Below, piece by piece: positions 11,401-19,270 of a stretch of 23,356 nucleotides of DNA (position 1 is the first letter of the stretch; every line of letters starts with the position of its first letter). The notes under the pieces are model-generated. The model was not told the DNA's origin. It did not search any database and saw nothing but the letters and a program-made list of their open reading frames with translations. The DNA lies in contig NW_019775489.1 in NCBI RefSeq assembly GCF_001039355.2, positions 267,385-290,740 of the forward strand. Direction: 5' to 3'. Made by a program: the position numbers and the translations under genes. The DNA comes from Lingula anatina (lineage: Eukaryota; Brachiopoda; Lingulata; Lingulida; Lingulidae).

Positions 11401-14400
11401 GAGGAATACATTTTTACCAAGCGGCTGACATAGAAGTTAGTTTTGACACTCCGAATGGCCAAAAGGTCGGGTTGTTCCATGAGAATCATTCAGAAGGTTA
11501 GACAAAATCTTAACAAAACAGGCACATAAGCAAAATTGTCTGGTTAAAGCCGACAGAAGGAAATCACACATAGAGAAGAGAGAATGTTAACACGACTTCC
11601 TCGTAGAAAACGTTCCATGACACGTCGGGACCTGACTGCAGCATTGAACGAGAATAGGGCAAACCATGTTTCTGAGTTTACTGTCTGAAGACGTCTGCAC
11701 AACCGCCGTTATTTTGGCAGGGTTGCTGTTAGGAGACGAGTGATCGCCGCCAGGAACCGTCTACGCAAAGTTAGATGGTATACCAGAACTCTGGCATGGA
11801 TACCAGCCAACAACTGGACAATGATACAGTTCTCAGATGAAAGCAAGTTCAGCGTTGTCAGAAGTGACAGAGGAGAACACAGAGGTGAAATGATATTTGA
11901 AACAAATTCAAAGATGTCGAAACTTGATACAGTAACCCTTAAACAGTAATTGACTAGACCATAAAAATTCTTAATAGATCTAACTTTTCCTTTAACTCTA
12001 ACTAACTGTAGAAATTGCACCGACATCTGCTTAATCAGTTCGGGACGCATCAAATATAGTGCGTGAACCGCCATTTAATGAACATCTCGGCTTACCTGGA
12101 TTGATTACTACGTGGACCCGTGGGAAATCGTATTACACACGAATTTTGGTATAAATGGCACATATCCATCTTATCTTTATAAATTATTCAGAGAAGACGT
12201 ATGATATCTATACCTTGATGAACTTCTGAAAAGCTAAGGTGGCAGACGTTTTTAGGGTCGCTGATGATGATTTGTCTCTTAGTCTTTTGCAATTTGGCTT
12301 TGGAACTTACGGTGACCCGAAAAGAATTCAATGTATCTTGGGATTTTATGAGGATTTTATTGAGCGTGGAAGTTAATTCTTGAAGGTGCTGATACCACAC
12401 AAGATGTCCACCAGTTAAATTATGAGAGTTATGCTAGCATACTGGTAGGAATGAAACAACGCTCCAAAGGAACAGCACAATGTGAATAGAGGTTTGGGAC
12501 AAATGAATTGCCCATTCTGAGACATATGGTGTCATTCCTGTTTGGTAAAATCAGATTCACAAAGATTTTGAATTTGATTGTGGTATAAACTGATGCATAT
12601 TTTGGGCATTATATATTACAAACGATGGGATCGAGTACTGTGGTGGGATGAAAAGTTGAATATGGTGATCTAATGCGACGTATCTAAACCAGGGCATGGT
12701 CCATTAATCATTTTCTAATTAAAAGCCATTAGTTGCACCTTAAAGCATGAACGACGCTCATGTATTTAATACCTGGCCTTGACAAAATGCCTTTTAAATA
12801 CGTCACGTGCATATGCTGCGGTCACAGAAACAGAATCCTTGTCGATAAAAATGGAGACAAGATCACTTACACGTCGAAGTTGCAAAATAGAACATATCAC
12901 GTTTTTAAACCGAAGAAGAATGGGCAGGATAATTACAGACGCCCAAGATATGCAAACGACACCTCTGTTGATGTTGCCCAAAGTGGAAGGATAGAAGGAA
13001 AAAACTGGAGATCAGGAAAAATGCTTAACACATTATCAAGACTCCCTAGGTGTGATGATAAAAAACTGAACGACAGTCACACTACTTTGGCAATGTACGT
13101 TGGTCGAACTTTTCTGTCATCAAACCCAAAAAAGTATTTACTAAAATGATAAATTATGGCAAAATTATTGCTAAGAAAAAATTGATGTTCCGATGTATGA
13201 AAGTGAAAAAAAAAACAAGTAGGCTTGTGTTTCATGGTGATGGACCCGTTATCAAACTAAAGTTTCTTTTTTTTTAATTTCAGAATGTATAGAAGGAGAC
13301 TTTCCAATCAACAGCTGAGTGAAACATTAGAAAAGAGACACGAAAAAAGAGAAAATCGCAGCAGGCAATGGAAAGAAGAAGGAAAATTAAAACGTGTCGA
13401 CTGGAGCGAAGAAATAAAAATAGGTAAGACAATTTATGTTGGTTTTATATGCCTCGCGTTTTGATAAAGGGATATTTTACAGGATAAAATAACAGAAGAT
13501 AAAAAAACAGAAGTACCAAATGAGCACCAGTTGATTAATACTTTCACACAGGAGTTGTGGGGAAGTAAGGGTGAAATTCTGACTTATATAGAATGCTCAG
13601 AAGGAAAAAGAAGATGAAGGCAACGGATAATCTACTTGGAGAGTTTCAATAAAAGAGTGATGAAACAAATACCAGATAGCAATGAAAAAAAGAATAAGAA
13701 ATATTTAAAACAAAATAGGACAGGAAATAGAGGAAAATGTAATTTTTGTTAATGGGGAATGCGTTTGCAATCTCCCTGAAAAGTCAAACGTCAGCAAGAT
13801 CCCATTTTAGTTCATTGCTTCTTAAAACTGAAATGGTTATGGGATCTTAAATGACATGATTACTGATTAGAAGAATACTTAACCTTTTTTTGCTGTTGTT
13901 AGAAAAACTAAGTACTTGGCAAATAGTAGTTTTATAATTCCGAAACCTATGAAATATGTTATGAAGAATTTAAAATGATAGATGTATAAACTGACCAATG
14001 TATTTAGAGGTGTATATCACTGCGAGACAGTGAATGTGAAATCTCTGCTGAAAATAACACTGGTGGCACGTGGTACGTAATCATGGGGCTCCATAACACG
14101 GCAGCATCACAAATTGCGACCGAGCGCAAGCATGGCGATTCGTCGCTATTGCATAACTCGAAAGCATCCAATTTGCGACCGAGCACTAATAGTGATATCA
14201 CCTTTAGTTTCAAGTTAGCATCCGTTTTCCACTTTCTGAACTTGAAAATTGTTTACTTGTCCTTGCTACAACCAGATACATATGATAGTGGCATTGCATT
14301 GCAAAATAAATAAACACAAAATAAACGCATTTTGTGTTTTAGGTGAACAAACCGAAGAAGAACTAAATTCATTTCAAGATGATATCATAGATGTGAAATG

Positions 14401-17400
14401 GTTCGCAGAGCAGACTTTAGAGGCAAATTCCATTGGTTACAGCGTAGAAAAAGAAAAGGAACTGAAAAAATGCGGAAAACTGAAGAGAGAAGATCGCTCG
14501 CAGCTTATTTCACGGACGATAAGACCGAGGATTTTGGTAATTGCTTACAACATGTTTATGGGTCATGAATTTCTTTTTGTTTGAAGCCCAGAGGATTTAT
14601 GACGAACAGTAGCATCTCTTTGATTCCTTGTCTGCATTAAAAGGTTTGATTTTCCAGAAATTGTAAACCAAAGCATATTTGATTACCATAATGAATATTC
14701 AACAAGTAATGCATTCTTTTACATTCTAGTTTCAGCCATTTTGTGTTACTTCCTGCTACGTTGCTTTTTTTAAAATAACATAAGGCTTTTATTGAAAATG
14801 AATATCAAAGCTGTGAAAATAATTTCCAAAATTTTAAAATCAGCGGTATTCTGTTTGTTGGTGATTAGCAAATATTTTGATTCCGATTTTCAGTTAGTGT
14901 CTTCCAATGTTCAAAAAGCTGAACAGTTGATCAAGCATGTGGTGAAAAAGGAAAGCCACATCATTACTATAGCCTATGTAAGTAAAATATTATAATTCAT
15001 TGCTCGTCTTTATGCTATGCACTGGCCGTCAATAAAGAATGTTCTAGGGAGTTTTTTATGTAATTTATTATCAAAGTAACACACATAAGAAAGTTGTGAC
15101 TGTATAACAGTGTCACTACAAAGGGTGCTTTCCCAGAGATTTAGATCGATCTAAAGATTAAGTTTTAGATCGACCTAACTCCCTGGGGGTTCAGGCTAAA
15201 TTGCAGTCAGCCGAGCGGACACCATAGTTATTTACCCCCTTACAGCTTTTAGTAGGCGGGACAGACGCTTAAGCCGGACAAGCTGACAGTAATCTAGTGA
15301 GACTCCCCACAGGGATAGATCGATCTAAAAATCTATGGAAATGGGGTGTAAGACATTCAAATGTAGTGACTTCCTGAAGGATGACAAGGGGGCATTTTAC
15401 CATATTTCACATGTCTACCATATATATACCCACTGACTGACAAAATTTAGAAGAAGAAACGTTGGTAACCATCATATCACAGAATAAGTAGGGGATAAAG
15501 GTGGCATTTAACGGAGCAATCCGTGCATAGGGTTTCCATGCCATACCCTACACATGCTGCTAATAAAATTTCCAAGACATTGAAGACAAGTGGACATTTT
15601 GGCCAAATTTTACATGTCCACCATATGTACCCAATGATTGACAAATTTAGAAACACTACCAATGACAACTAATCACTTCAATGAAGAAACCCTAAAAACA
15701 AATCCATTTCCATAGCTGCTAAAAAGTTTAGGTTTTACTGGAACGTTCTTATTGATGGTCAGTATATATTTTTTCTTACTTGCTTTATTTTCTTACTAAT
15801 TGATTAACAGCATGAATTCTATTAACACGATTGAGACGTGACAATTAATTTTTTACGACTAATGCTAATTGTATGCATTTAATCAGTTTAATCTTGGACA
15901 TCTAATCTGTTTCATTTGTCCAGGGTTTATGTATGGAAGAACGCTCTGTTAACTGGGCATGGAAGTAATAATCGTCCATCTAAAACTTTTCATAGCCAGG
16001 CTTTAATTGGTAAAATCCTTAAAGCTTTGTATGTAGGCAGTTGTGTGTTCATGAATTTCGTAACATTTTTCTGTGCTAATTTTTCTAAGCCATATCTTTC
16101 AAACACTTTAAACAATTTCTGAGCCCAGTTTCACATGAAATCGGCATTAAAATTCCATTTCGTTTTTTCAGGATTTTGAAAAGACATCATTTCCGAAACT
16201 AGCAGGTAATAATATTCTGTGCTGTCTGCCTGAAGGTTAATTTGCAATTAGAATAAGTCGAGGTATCTTTAGAGTATATCGGATTCTAATTTCAAGAAAA
16301 AATTGGAAGATTTGGTCAAATAACAAGCAGTTTTATAAAACGAGTTAAAATATTTTCACAAATAATTTCGTTTTTTTCTTGTGTAATGTTATTTCATCCA
16401 GACCGTCACAAAGAGAAAAAATATATATTTATAGAAAAACCGTAGGTAGTTTGGTCATGGTGTGCAAGTGCTTTATCCCTATGCCCTTTATCTCGAAAGA
16501 ATCTTTTTTCCTTTCAGAAAAGATCGAAAAACGACTAAATGAATATAAACAAGGAAGCAAAGCTGAGTCTGTTGCATTTTACTGCCAGGTAGGTTATTCT
16601 TGAGATATCACAAATCAAACGACACGTTGCTGTATTTGAAGTTTTTCCCTCAGTAAAACCATTCTGCAGTCAAGCATCACCATTCATTTGTCGCGTAATC
16701 CTGACAAAGTTCCATTCGATCTGATGACAGTTGTATCTAACATATTAAAATCCTCACCTAAAAAGCAAAGATTCTCACAAGCAAGAACTCTTTCACTACT
16801 ACTACAGTCAGATTTCTGTTTTTCGGAATTTTCCAAATTCTGACGTTCTTAAACTCTTAATCCGATTTACAATTATATTTGATCCATTATCTCTTTCACT
16901 TGATGTAGCAGAAAGCTGCTGAAGATGGGGTGTCTTTGCCCTGATTTTGCTGCATAATACTTAAATGAAAAATGGTCTTCTGTTTTCTTCTCAGGGAGGT
17001 CCCGGCCACGCCTATATACTAAAGAAAAGGGTGCTCACTCCAGCTAAGTTGCATAAGCCGGGAGAAGAGGACATGGAAAAGTAAGAGTCGGGGGCTGCTT
17101 CAGACAGTCAAATTTTCACTCGTTTGTCAAAGCTTATAGAAGTAGACCAAGTGTAACTGGAATGGTATAAGGTGTTATCAAATCTTGTCTAAGTAGAGGG
17201 TGCAACGCTATTTTATAATCAGTTGAAGTTGAAGATCACCAGTTTTGAATGATGAAAAACAATTATGACCATCAAAAACCGTCAGTATTGGCTCCTCAGT
17301 GTTCTCTTCATTTGATATTGCACCAACAAATTAGGCAAGAGTGTAAACCAAGATCTGTCCGCACTTATAAATTCTCTTTGTGATCACGCGTAACACAAGG

Positions 17401-18718
17401 GAGCTGCGGACCTGTTATGAAAAGCACACGCAGTACCAACGTCACAGTACTATCGACTTATTTATGATTCCTCGTATTTAAACTATGGCCTGTTAAAGTC
17501 AATAACCAGGAGTCTCATCACCTAAACACAGGCTTGGAAGAGTGACCTCATATTTTCCTAATCAAAAAGTAATGATTTTAGGTTTTTCTCCTCGATCGGC
17601 CCTTTGATGACTAAATGCCCGGCAGAGGACGCTGTGGTGTACTTCATGGGTTTTTGGCTCCATGGAAATAAACAAGGAGAAAAGGTGAATGAAAGAATAA
17701 AGGCAAAAACTGTAACATCAAACGCAAACATTCTGGGCCCAGTTTTATAAAGGACGTTTAGCACTAACCAGTGTTTAACTCTAACCAGACCTTAATAGTC
17801 TGTTAGTAAACTGACCTTTAAATAATTATTTAATCCAGTCAAACACTGGCCAGTTAACTAATTGGCTGTTTTCCGTTAGAAGACTGTATATAAAACACAA
17901 TTTAACCATCTTTTAGTTAATGGGTGTCAGGAGAATTTATCCATTGGTTAGGCTTATCCACTGGTTAGTGCTAAACGTCCTTTATAAAACGGGTTTATTT
18001 TACAGTTTGCTATTGTAAAATTTATGTTATTCTTTGTTTATTACTAATACTTTAGATGTTTCTCCGTTTTACAGCGATACAAAAGTCTTTTCCCCGAAGG
18101 AAAGTAGTAAATGCTCCCACAACGTTCTTTCTGTCTTTATATTTCACGGATATGTATCGTTAAATTTCATTTTCATTTAATTTCCTGGGTCACAACAGAG
18201 ATAAATTTGCATATTTTATTTCAGTTATGTAAGTCTTTAACGGAGCTCATGAAGCCGAATATGGTGAGATTTGAAGCTCCGTTGGAGATGTCAAGGGAAG
18301 GTATGTTAGACTTTAATGCATTTGTATTTTCTTTTAAGGAAAAGAACCTATTTACGCCTCAGTTATCTGTCAGACAATTTTAATAAGATTTAAGTTCAAC
18401 CAAGGAGTAGAATCTGATACAACTCCTTGATGCAACTACATGTATGCCTTCGTCGTCATCGGAATCTTATTATTTAAACACTTTGGTACTGCAATATTAT
18501 TCAAAAACTGGAATAGCAGGAGGCAAAAATTAAACCTACTGTCTTTTACCATCATTGTAAAAAGTATTTTATTGTTTGTTTTAGGTGCGGAGATGCTTTC
18601 GGCGTATTTCCATGTGGACCGTTACAAGCTTTGGAAATCTCAGCAGCACCTAAGTATGGAGATAGACTGGAGAAAAGTGGAGCCGGATGTTAATATACAG
18701 AATGGGTCGTTGAAATGA
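5374..18718 (+). CDS. N-myristoylated double-IQ protein with C-terminal DUF4347-like domain (13 exons, 389 aa)
   Basis: Joining 5374-5411, 6189-6241, 6509-6596, 10968-11036, 13284-13423, 14343-14536, 14894-14977, 16172-16205, 16518-16588, 16995-17080, 17582-17684, 18225-18300 and 18585-18718 gives 1170 in-frame bases, 389 residues plus stop. The protein starts MGSGASKEKK, a textbook N-myristoylation signal (Gly2, Ser6, Lys7) followed by basic residues, so membrane anchoring is expected. Two IQ motifs follow (Ile-Gln at 58-59 and 81-82), then a highly charged helical stretch (about 84-190). From about 191 to 345 comes an alternating strand/helix domain: a strand ending RPRILLVSSN, a strand ending TIAYDF, a strand with VAFYCQGGPGH, and a strand with VVYFMGF. 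Order and motifs resemble DUF4347, found in large bacterial surface proteins and some animal proteins, where these positions read S-H-G-S-P-G and Y-G-C. Residues His and Cys are replaced here by Gln257 and Phe310. Function unknown. Domain assignment is from memory of the family and is moderate; the exon chain is strong. Confidence 0.75.
5540..5812. mobile_element. Fold-back MITE-like element in intron 1
   Basis: The left arm (about 5540-5613) and right arm (about 5735-5812) are imperfect inverted repeats of about 75 bases. Shared blocks include CCCATTCCCA near the outside, GTGGATC with ATCCAAC in the middle, and GGGGnCTCTCGCT at the inside. The 120-base centre carries no coding frame. A relative with the same block order sits at 15112-15370. 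No clear target-site duplication was found. Apart from this, intron 1 (5412-6188) shows nothing I recognise. Confidence 0.6.
6189..6241 (+). CDS. Exon 2: Gly/Ser/Thr/Ala-rich linker
   Basis: The acceptor is ATTGCAG and the donor GTATGT. The frame reads QGKGASTATSAQGGNGK and leaves one base (phase 1). A second acceptor four bases downstream (exon start 6193) would shift the frame and end in phase 0, which would be compatible with exon 3 starting at 6541. Both combinations stay open, so isoforms with a different linker are possible; the low-complexity version fits a flexible region after a myristate better. Confidence 0.6.
6509..6596 (+). CDS. Exon 3: start of IQ motif 1
   Basis: The acceptor ends TTTAAG after a pyrimidine-rich tract; the donor is GTAAGC at 6597. 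Two bases complete an Ala codon, then the frame runs to AMVAVLKIQ and leaves TC, which joins the T of exon 4 to give Ser60. Thus IQ motif 1 (IQSIWRGYRSR) spans the junction. An alternative acceptor at 6541 (CTACAG) is stronger in pyrimidines close to the AG but is in frame only with the shifted exon 2. Confidence 0.65.
6603..6636. repeat. Polypurine GA/GAAA-rich tract
   Basis: An almost pure AG/GAAAG tract begins six bases after the exon 3 donor. It is simple sequence on the intron side. Confidence 0.8.
7876..7882. promoter_or_regulatory. AP-1 site upstream of the candidate nested gene
   Basis: TGACTCA lies 11 bases upstream of the ATG at 7894, so close that it could be a core promoter element only if the leader is very short. 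The site is certain; its role is a guess. Confidence 0.3.
7894..7995 (+). CDS. Candidate first exon of a nested or separate gene
   Basis: An ATG in the context GCAATGGCGG, typical of housekeeping-type starts, opens 34 codons: MAEDVAVLHAVYGDSVAQLD, then a hydrophilic/hydrophobic helical pattern ending NVMFELLQ at a GTATGG donor (7996), phase 0. The peptide looks protein-like and amphipathic, but I do not recognise the family. It cannot splice productively to exon 4 of the surrounding gene, because the phase-0 frame there runs into a stop at the start of exon 5. It therefore belongs to another transcript, or is chance. The only phase-compatible partner I found is 8854-9033. Confidence 0.4.
8854..9033 (+). 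CDS. Candidate terminal exon partnering 7894-7995 (unknown small protein)
   Basis: After an ATTTAG acceptor the phase-0 frame runs 59 codons to TAA at 9031. Joined to the previous candidate it would give a 93-residue protein. The segment is strongly acidic and then basic (SSKDQNEDKDEDTMTDSEKK), a bias unusual for random intron sequence. The pyrimidine tract is weak; a better acceptor at 8817 would be out of frame. A GTGAGA donor near 8955 would offer continuation elsewhere. A full CRE palindrome (TGACGTCA, 8899-8906) lies inside. Family unknown; may be chance. Confidence 0.25.
   Translation, partial: GDEICMPAIQVHGTGMTSSKDQNEDKDEDTMTDSEKKKNCVRPRPLILYLTEYAIDTFT
9290..10230. repeat. Degenerate tandem satellite, about 160-base unit, six copies
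   Basis: The block GGACAGCCC recurs at about 9315, 9474, 9638, 9803, 9967 and 10126, a spacing of 159, 164, 165, 164 and 159 bases. Each unit also holds GATGATAGGTCTATCAAT, an AGTTTTAACTTCC block, an AATGGTCTAGGAGGAGAT block and a GAATTTAGAATCA block in fixed order. The last copy is cut short. Open frames crossing it are not coding. It lies inside intron 3. Confidence 0.88.
10968..11036 (+). CDS. Exon 4: end of IQ motif 1 and start of IQ motif 2
   Basis: The acceptor TTTTTCCCAG and donor GTAAGA are strong. The frame that matches both neighbours reads IWRGYRSRERSNEASK then AATKIQ, leaving AG. All three frames are open through this 69-base exon, but only this one continues into exon 5 without a stop and completes two IQ motifs, which fixes the choice. 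Confidence 0.8.
11455..11949 (+). pseudogene. Tc1-like transposase remnant, truncated and interrupted
   Basis: Two segments read like a Tc1-type transposase. 11455 onward gives MAKRSGCSMRIIQKVRQNL with a following KTGT, the N-terminal helix-turn-helix region, broken by two in-frame stops. A second part from about 11580 gives MTRRDLTAALNEN, a stop where a Val-Arg-Arg would continue, then RRLHNRRYFGRVAVRR, and NNWTMIQFSDESKFSV, the strand carrying the first catalytic Asp (…FSDES.F). The frame stops at 11947; the parts with the second Asp and final Glu are missing. Tc1 elements move by cut and paste using terminal repeats; I saw no clear terminal repeats here. It is dead and sits in intron 4 in the same orientation as the host gene. 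Confidence 0.82.
12760..13049 (+). CDS. Open frame in intron 4, possible alternative first exon
   Basis: A 129-codon frame opens at 12760 (a better start context is the ATG at 12787). It reads MPFKYVTCICCGHRNRILVD and continues basic and polar; I do not recognise it. A CTAG|GTGTGA donor at 13050 would leave two bases, exactly the phase exon 5 needs, giving ...RLPR-MYRRR and an isoform without the myristate or complete IQ motifs. Against it: no good acceptor upstream, a mediocre donor, and overlapping open frames on both strands, which suggest a locally stop-poor composition. Confidence 0.2.
13284..13423 (+). CDS. Exon 5: end of IQ motif 2 and charged helix
   Basis: The acceptor is preceded by a long T-tract (TTTTTTTTTAATTTCAG) and the donor is GTAAGA. 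The first base completes Arg83, giving KIQRMYRRR for IQ motif 2. The following 40 residues are very rich in Lys, Glu and Arg and are predicted by eye to be helical. The other two frames contain stops near the start. Ends in phase 1. Confidence 0.82.
14091..14190. repeat. 60-base tandem duplication in intron 5
   Basis: The block ATAAC-CG-AGCATC-AATTTGCGACCGAGC occurs twice with a 60-base period (core at 14103-14125 and 14163-14184). It is GC-richer than the surrounding intron. The rest of intron 5 (13424-14342) shows only A-rich sequence. Confidence 0.7.
14343..14536 (+). CDS. Exon 6: acidic/charged linker and first strand of the DUF4347-like domain
   Basis: The acceptor is TGTGTTTTAG. The exon encodes 64 residues, acidic at first (EQTEEELNSFQDD), then a basic helical segment, then RTIRPRIL, the beginning of the first hydrophobic strand. 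The donor GTAATT at 14537 falls between two Leu codons of that strand, phase 0, and the strand continues as LVSSN in exon 7. Confidence 0.82.
14537..14893 (+). other. Intron 6
   Basis: Plain AT-rich intron with strong splice ends. Nothing else seen. Confidence 0.7.
14894..14977 (+). CDS. Exon 7: strand 1, helix 1, strand 2 of the domain
   Basis: Acceptor GATTTTCAG, donor GTAAGT (perfect), phase 0 at both ends, 28 residues. The pattern is hydrophobic strand (LVSS), helix (VQKAEQLIKHVV), then strand (HIITIAY), as expected for a Rossmann-like three-layer fold. Confidence 0.85.
15112..15370. mobile_element. Fold-back MITE-like element in intron 7, relative of the intron 1 element
   Basis: The ends GTCACTACA (15112) and TGTAGTGAC (to 15370) are inverted copies. 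Inside them both arms carry TTTCC-AGAGATTT-AGATCGATCTA-like blocks followed by CCCTG-GGGG-T-AGGCTAAATTGC-like blocks, left about 15120-15204, right about 15286-15350. The left arm itself folds, because TTTAGATCGATCTAAA is palindromic and is followed by an inverted second copy (15163-15187). No coding frame. Confidence 0.6.
15383..15676. repeat. Diverged direct repeat pair, 202-base offset
   Basis: About 95 bases from 15383 recur from 15585: both contain GACAAG-GG-CATTTT, ACATGTC-ACCATAT, TACCCA-TGA-TGACAAA and TTTAGAA in order. The 100 bases between them have no counterpart. They follow the intron 7 MITE directly. The remainder of intron 7 (15680-16171) shows nothing recognisable. Confidence 0.65.
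16172..16205 (+). CDS. Exon 8: 34-base microexon
   Basis: Acceptor GTTTTTTCAG, donor GTAATA. Encodes DFEKTSFPKLA and one base. It links strand 2 to the next helix; skipping it would break the frame (34 is not a multiple of 3), so it is probably constitutive. Confidence 0.75.
16518..16588 (+). CDS. Exon 9: helix and strand leading to the degenerate HG motif
   Basis: Acceptor TTTTTCCTTTCAG, donor GTAGGT. Encodes a helix (KIEKRLNEYK) and the strand AESVAFYCQ. The final Gln257 lies where DUF4347 proteins usually have the His of S-H-G. Phase 1 in, phase 0 out. Confidence 0.85.
16995..17080 (+). CDS. Exon 10: GGPG turn and following segment
   Basis: Acceptor TTTCTTCTCAG, donor GTAAGA. Begins GGPGHAYILKKRVL: the Gly-x-Pro-Gly turn that follows the HG position in DUF4347 is kept. 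Leaves two bases that complete Lys286 with exon 11. Unspliced, the frame stops at once (TAA inside the donor). Confidence 0.83.
17582..17684 (+). CDS. Exon 11: strand with the degenerate YGC position
   Basis: Acceptor GATTTTAG, donor GTGAAT. Encodes 34 residues, including VVYFMGFWLHGNKQGEK. In DUF4347 the equivalent strand ends Y-G-C; here it is M-G-F, with Phe310 at the Cys position. The MITE in the next intron starts 54 bases after the donor. Confidence 0.82.
17738..17993. mobile_element. MITE with near-perfect 36-base terminal inverted repeats
   Basis: The left end (17738-17773) and the reverse complement of the right end (17958-17993) agree at almost every position; both contain TTTTATAAAGGACGTTT, then AGCACTAACCAGTG. 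The 256-base body is AT-rich and non-coding, and further internal GTTA/TAAC pairs make it strongly self-complementary. Size, ends and lack of coding capacity are those of a miniature inverted-repeat transposable element. It occupies half of intron 11 (17685-18224). Target duplications are not obvious. Confidence 0.85.
18225..18300 (+). CDS. Exon 12: helix and edge strand
   Basis: Acceptor TATTTTATTTCAG, donor GTATGT. Encodes LCKSLTELMKPNMVRFEAPL and onward, parallel to the helix and strand that end DUF4347 (…F…L..LTGA.VAAS). Leaves one base. Confidence 0.82.
18585..18718 (+). CDS. Exon 13: C-terminus and stop
   Basis: Acceptor TTGTTTTAG. One Gly completes the junction, then 43 residues with a conserved-looking aromatic/basic stretch (YFHVDRYKLWKSQQ) and a polar tail ending NGSLK before TGA at 18716. 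The tail does not end in a classical PDZ ligand. Confidence 0.82.
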
Positions 18719-19270
18719 CAGTTTAGGGAAACATAAGTAGAAGCGATTGTGACTCTCATATACAAAATATGTGCAAACGAGTTTATTGCAGCTGATGGGC
18801 CAGAGTCATCTGGTGATTGTGTACATTGGCAGTGTATTGGATATGAGGTATTAATCCCACCGCGTACATAGTTATCGGTTGTGTCTAAAACTATAGAGTC
18901 CGGATATATGTCAACACTAATTGTTACGTAAATTATTTTTATCAAAAAATTTTACTGCACTAATCTTTGTTCAGTTATATACCCCTGTGTCATTTTATGT
19001 GATTTTTCTGTAGTGCCAGGGTTTATAAACAACTGTCAGCTACCCGTATAAAACAATCAGTCAGTTGACCAAGTTTCGTTCAACCCTTTACCATAATCTC
19101 TGTGCCTTGGTATTCTGTTATGATGTTCTTTGAATGGTTCAAACGTGTGTACCCTACACGCATGCAACCCTGTTAAAACCACTGCATTCTATGTGATTCT
19201 TTGGTAAAAATATACATGTTTTGAAAACATATGCGGTGTAGCTATGTGAATAAACTACTTGTTATGTACA
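18719..19270 (+). other. 3' untranslated region with polyadenylation signal
   Basis: A canonical AATAAA lies at 19249-19254, the first downstream of the stop at 18718, so cleavage near 19270 is likely. This gives a UTR of about 550 bases. No coding potential. Confidence 0.6.

Larger units (their letters stand above)
11037..13283 (+). other. Intron 4 (2.2 kb)
   Basis: It holds the Tc1 remnant and the open frame at 12760-13149. The stretches 11160-11450 and 11960-12750 contain nothing I can identify. A 70-residue minus-strand frame at 12188-12400 has no recognisable features. Confidence 0.6.
16206..17581 (+). other. Introns 8, 9 and 10 between short exons
   Basis: Introns 16206-16517, 16589-16994 and 17081-17581 are AT-rich with clear splice ends. 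I found no repeats, RNA genes or further exons in them. Confidence 0.65.
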
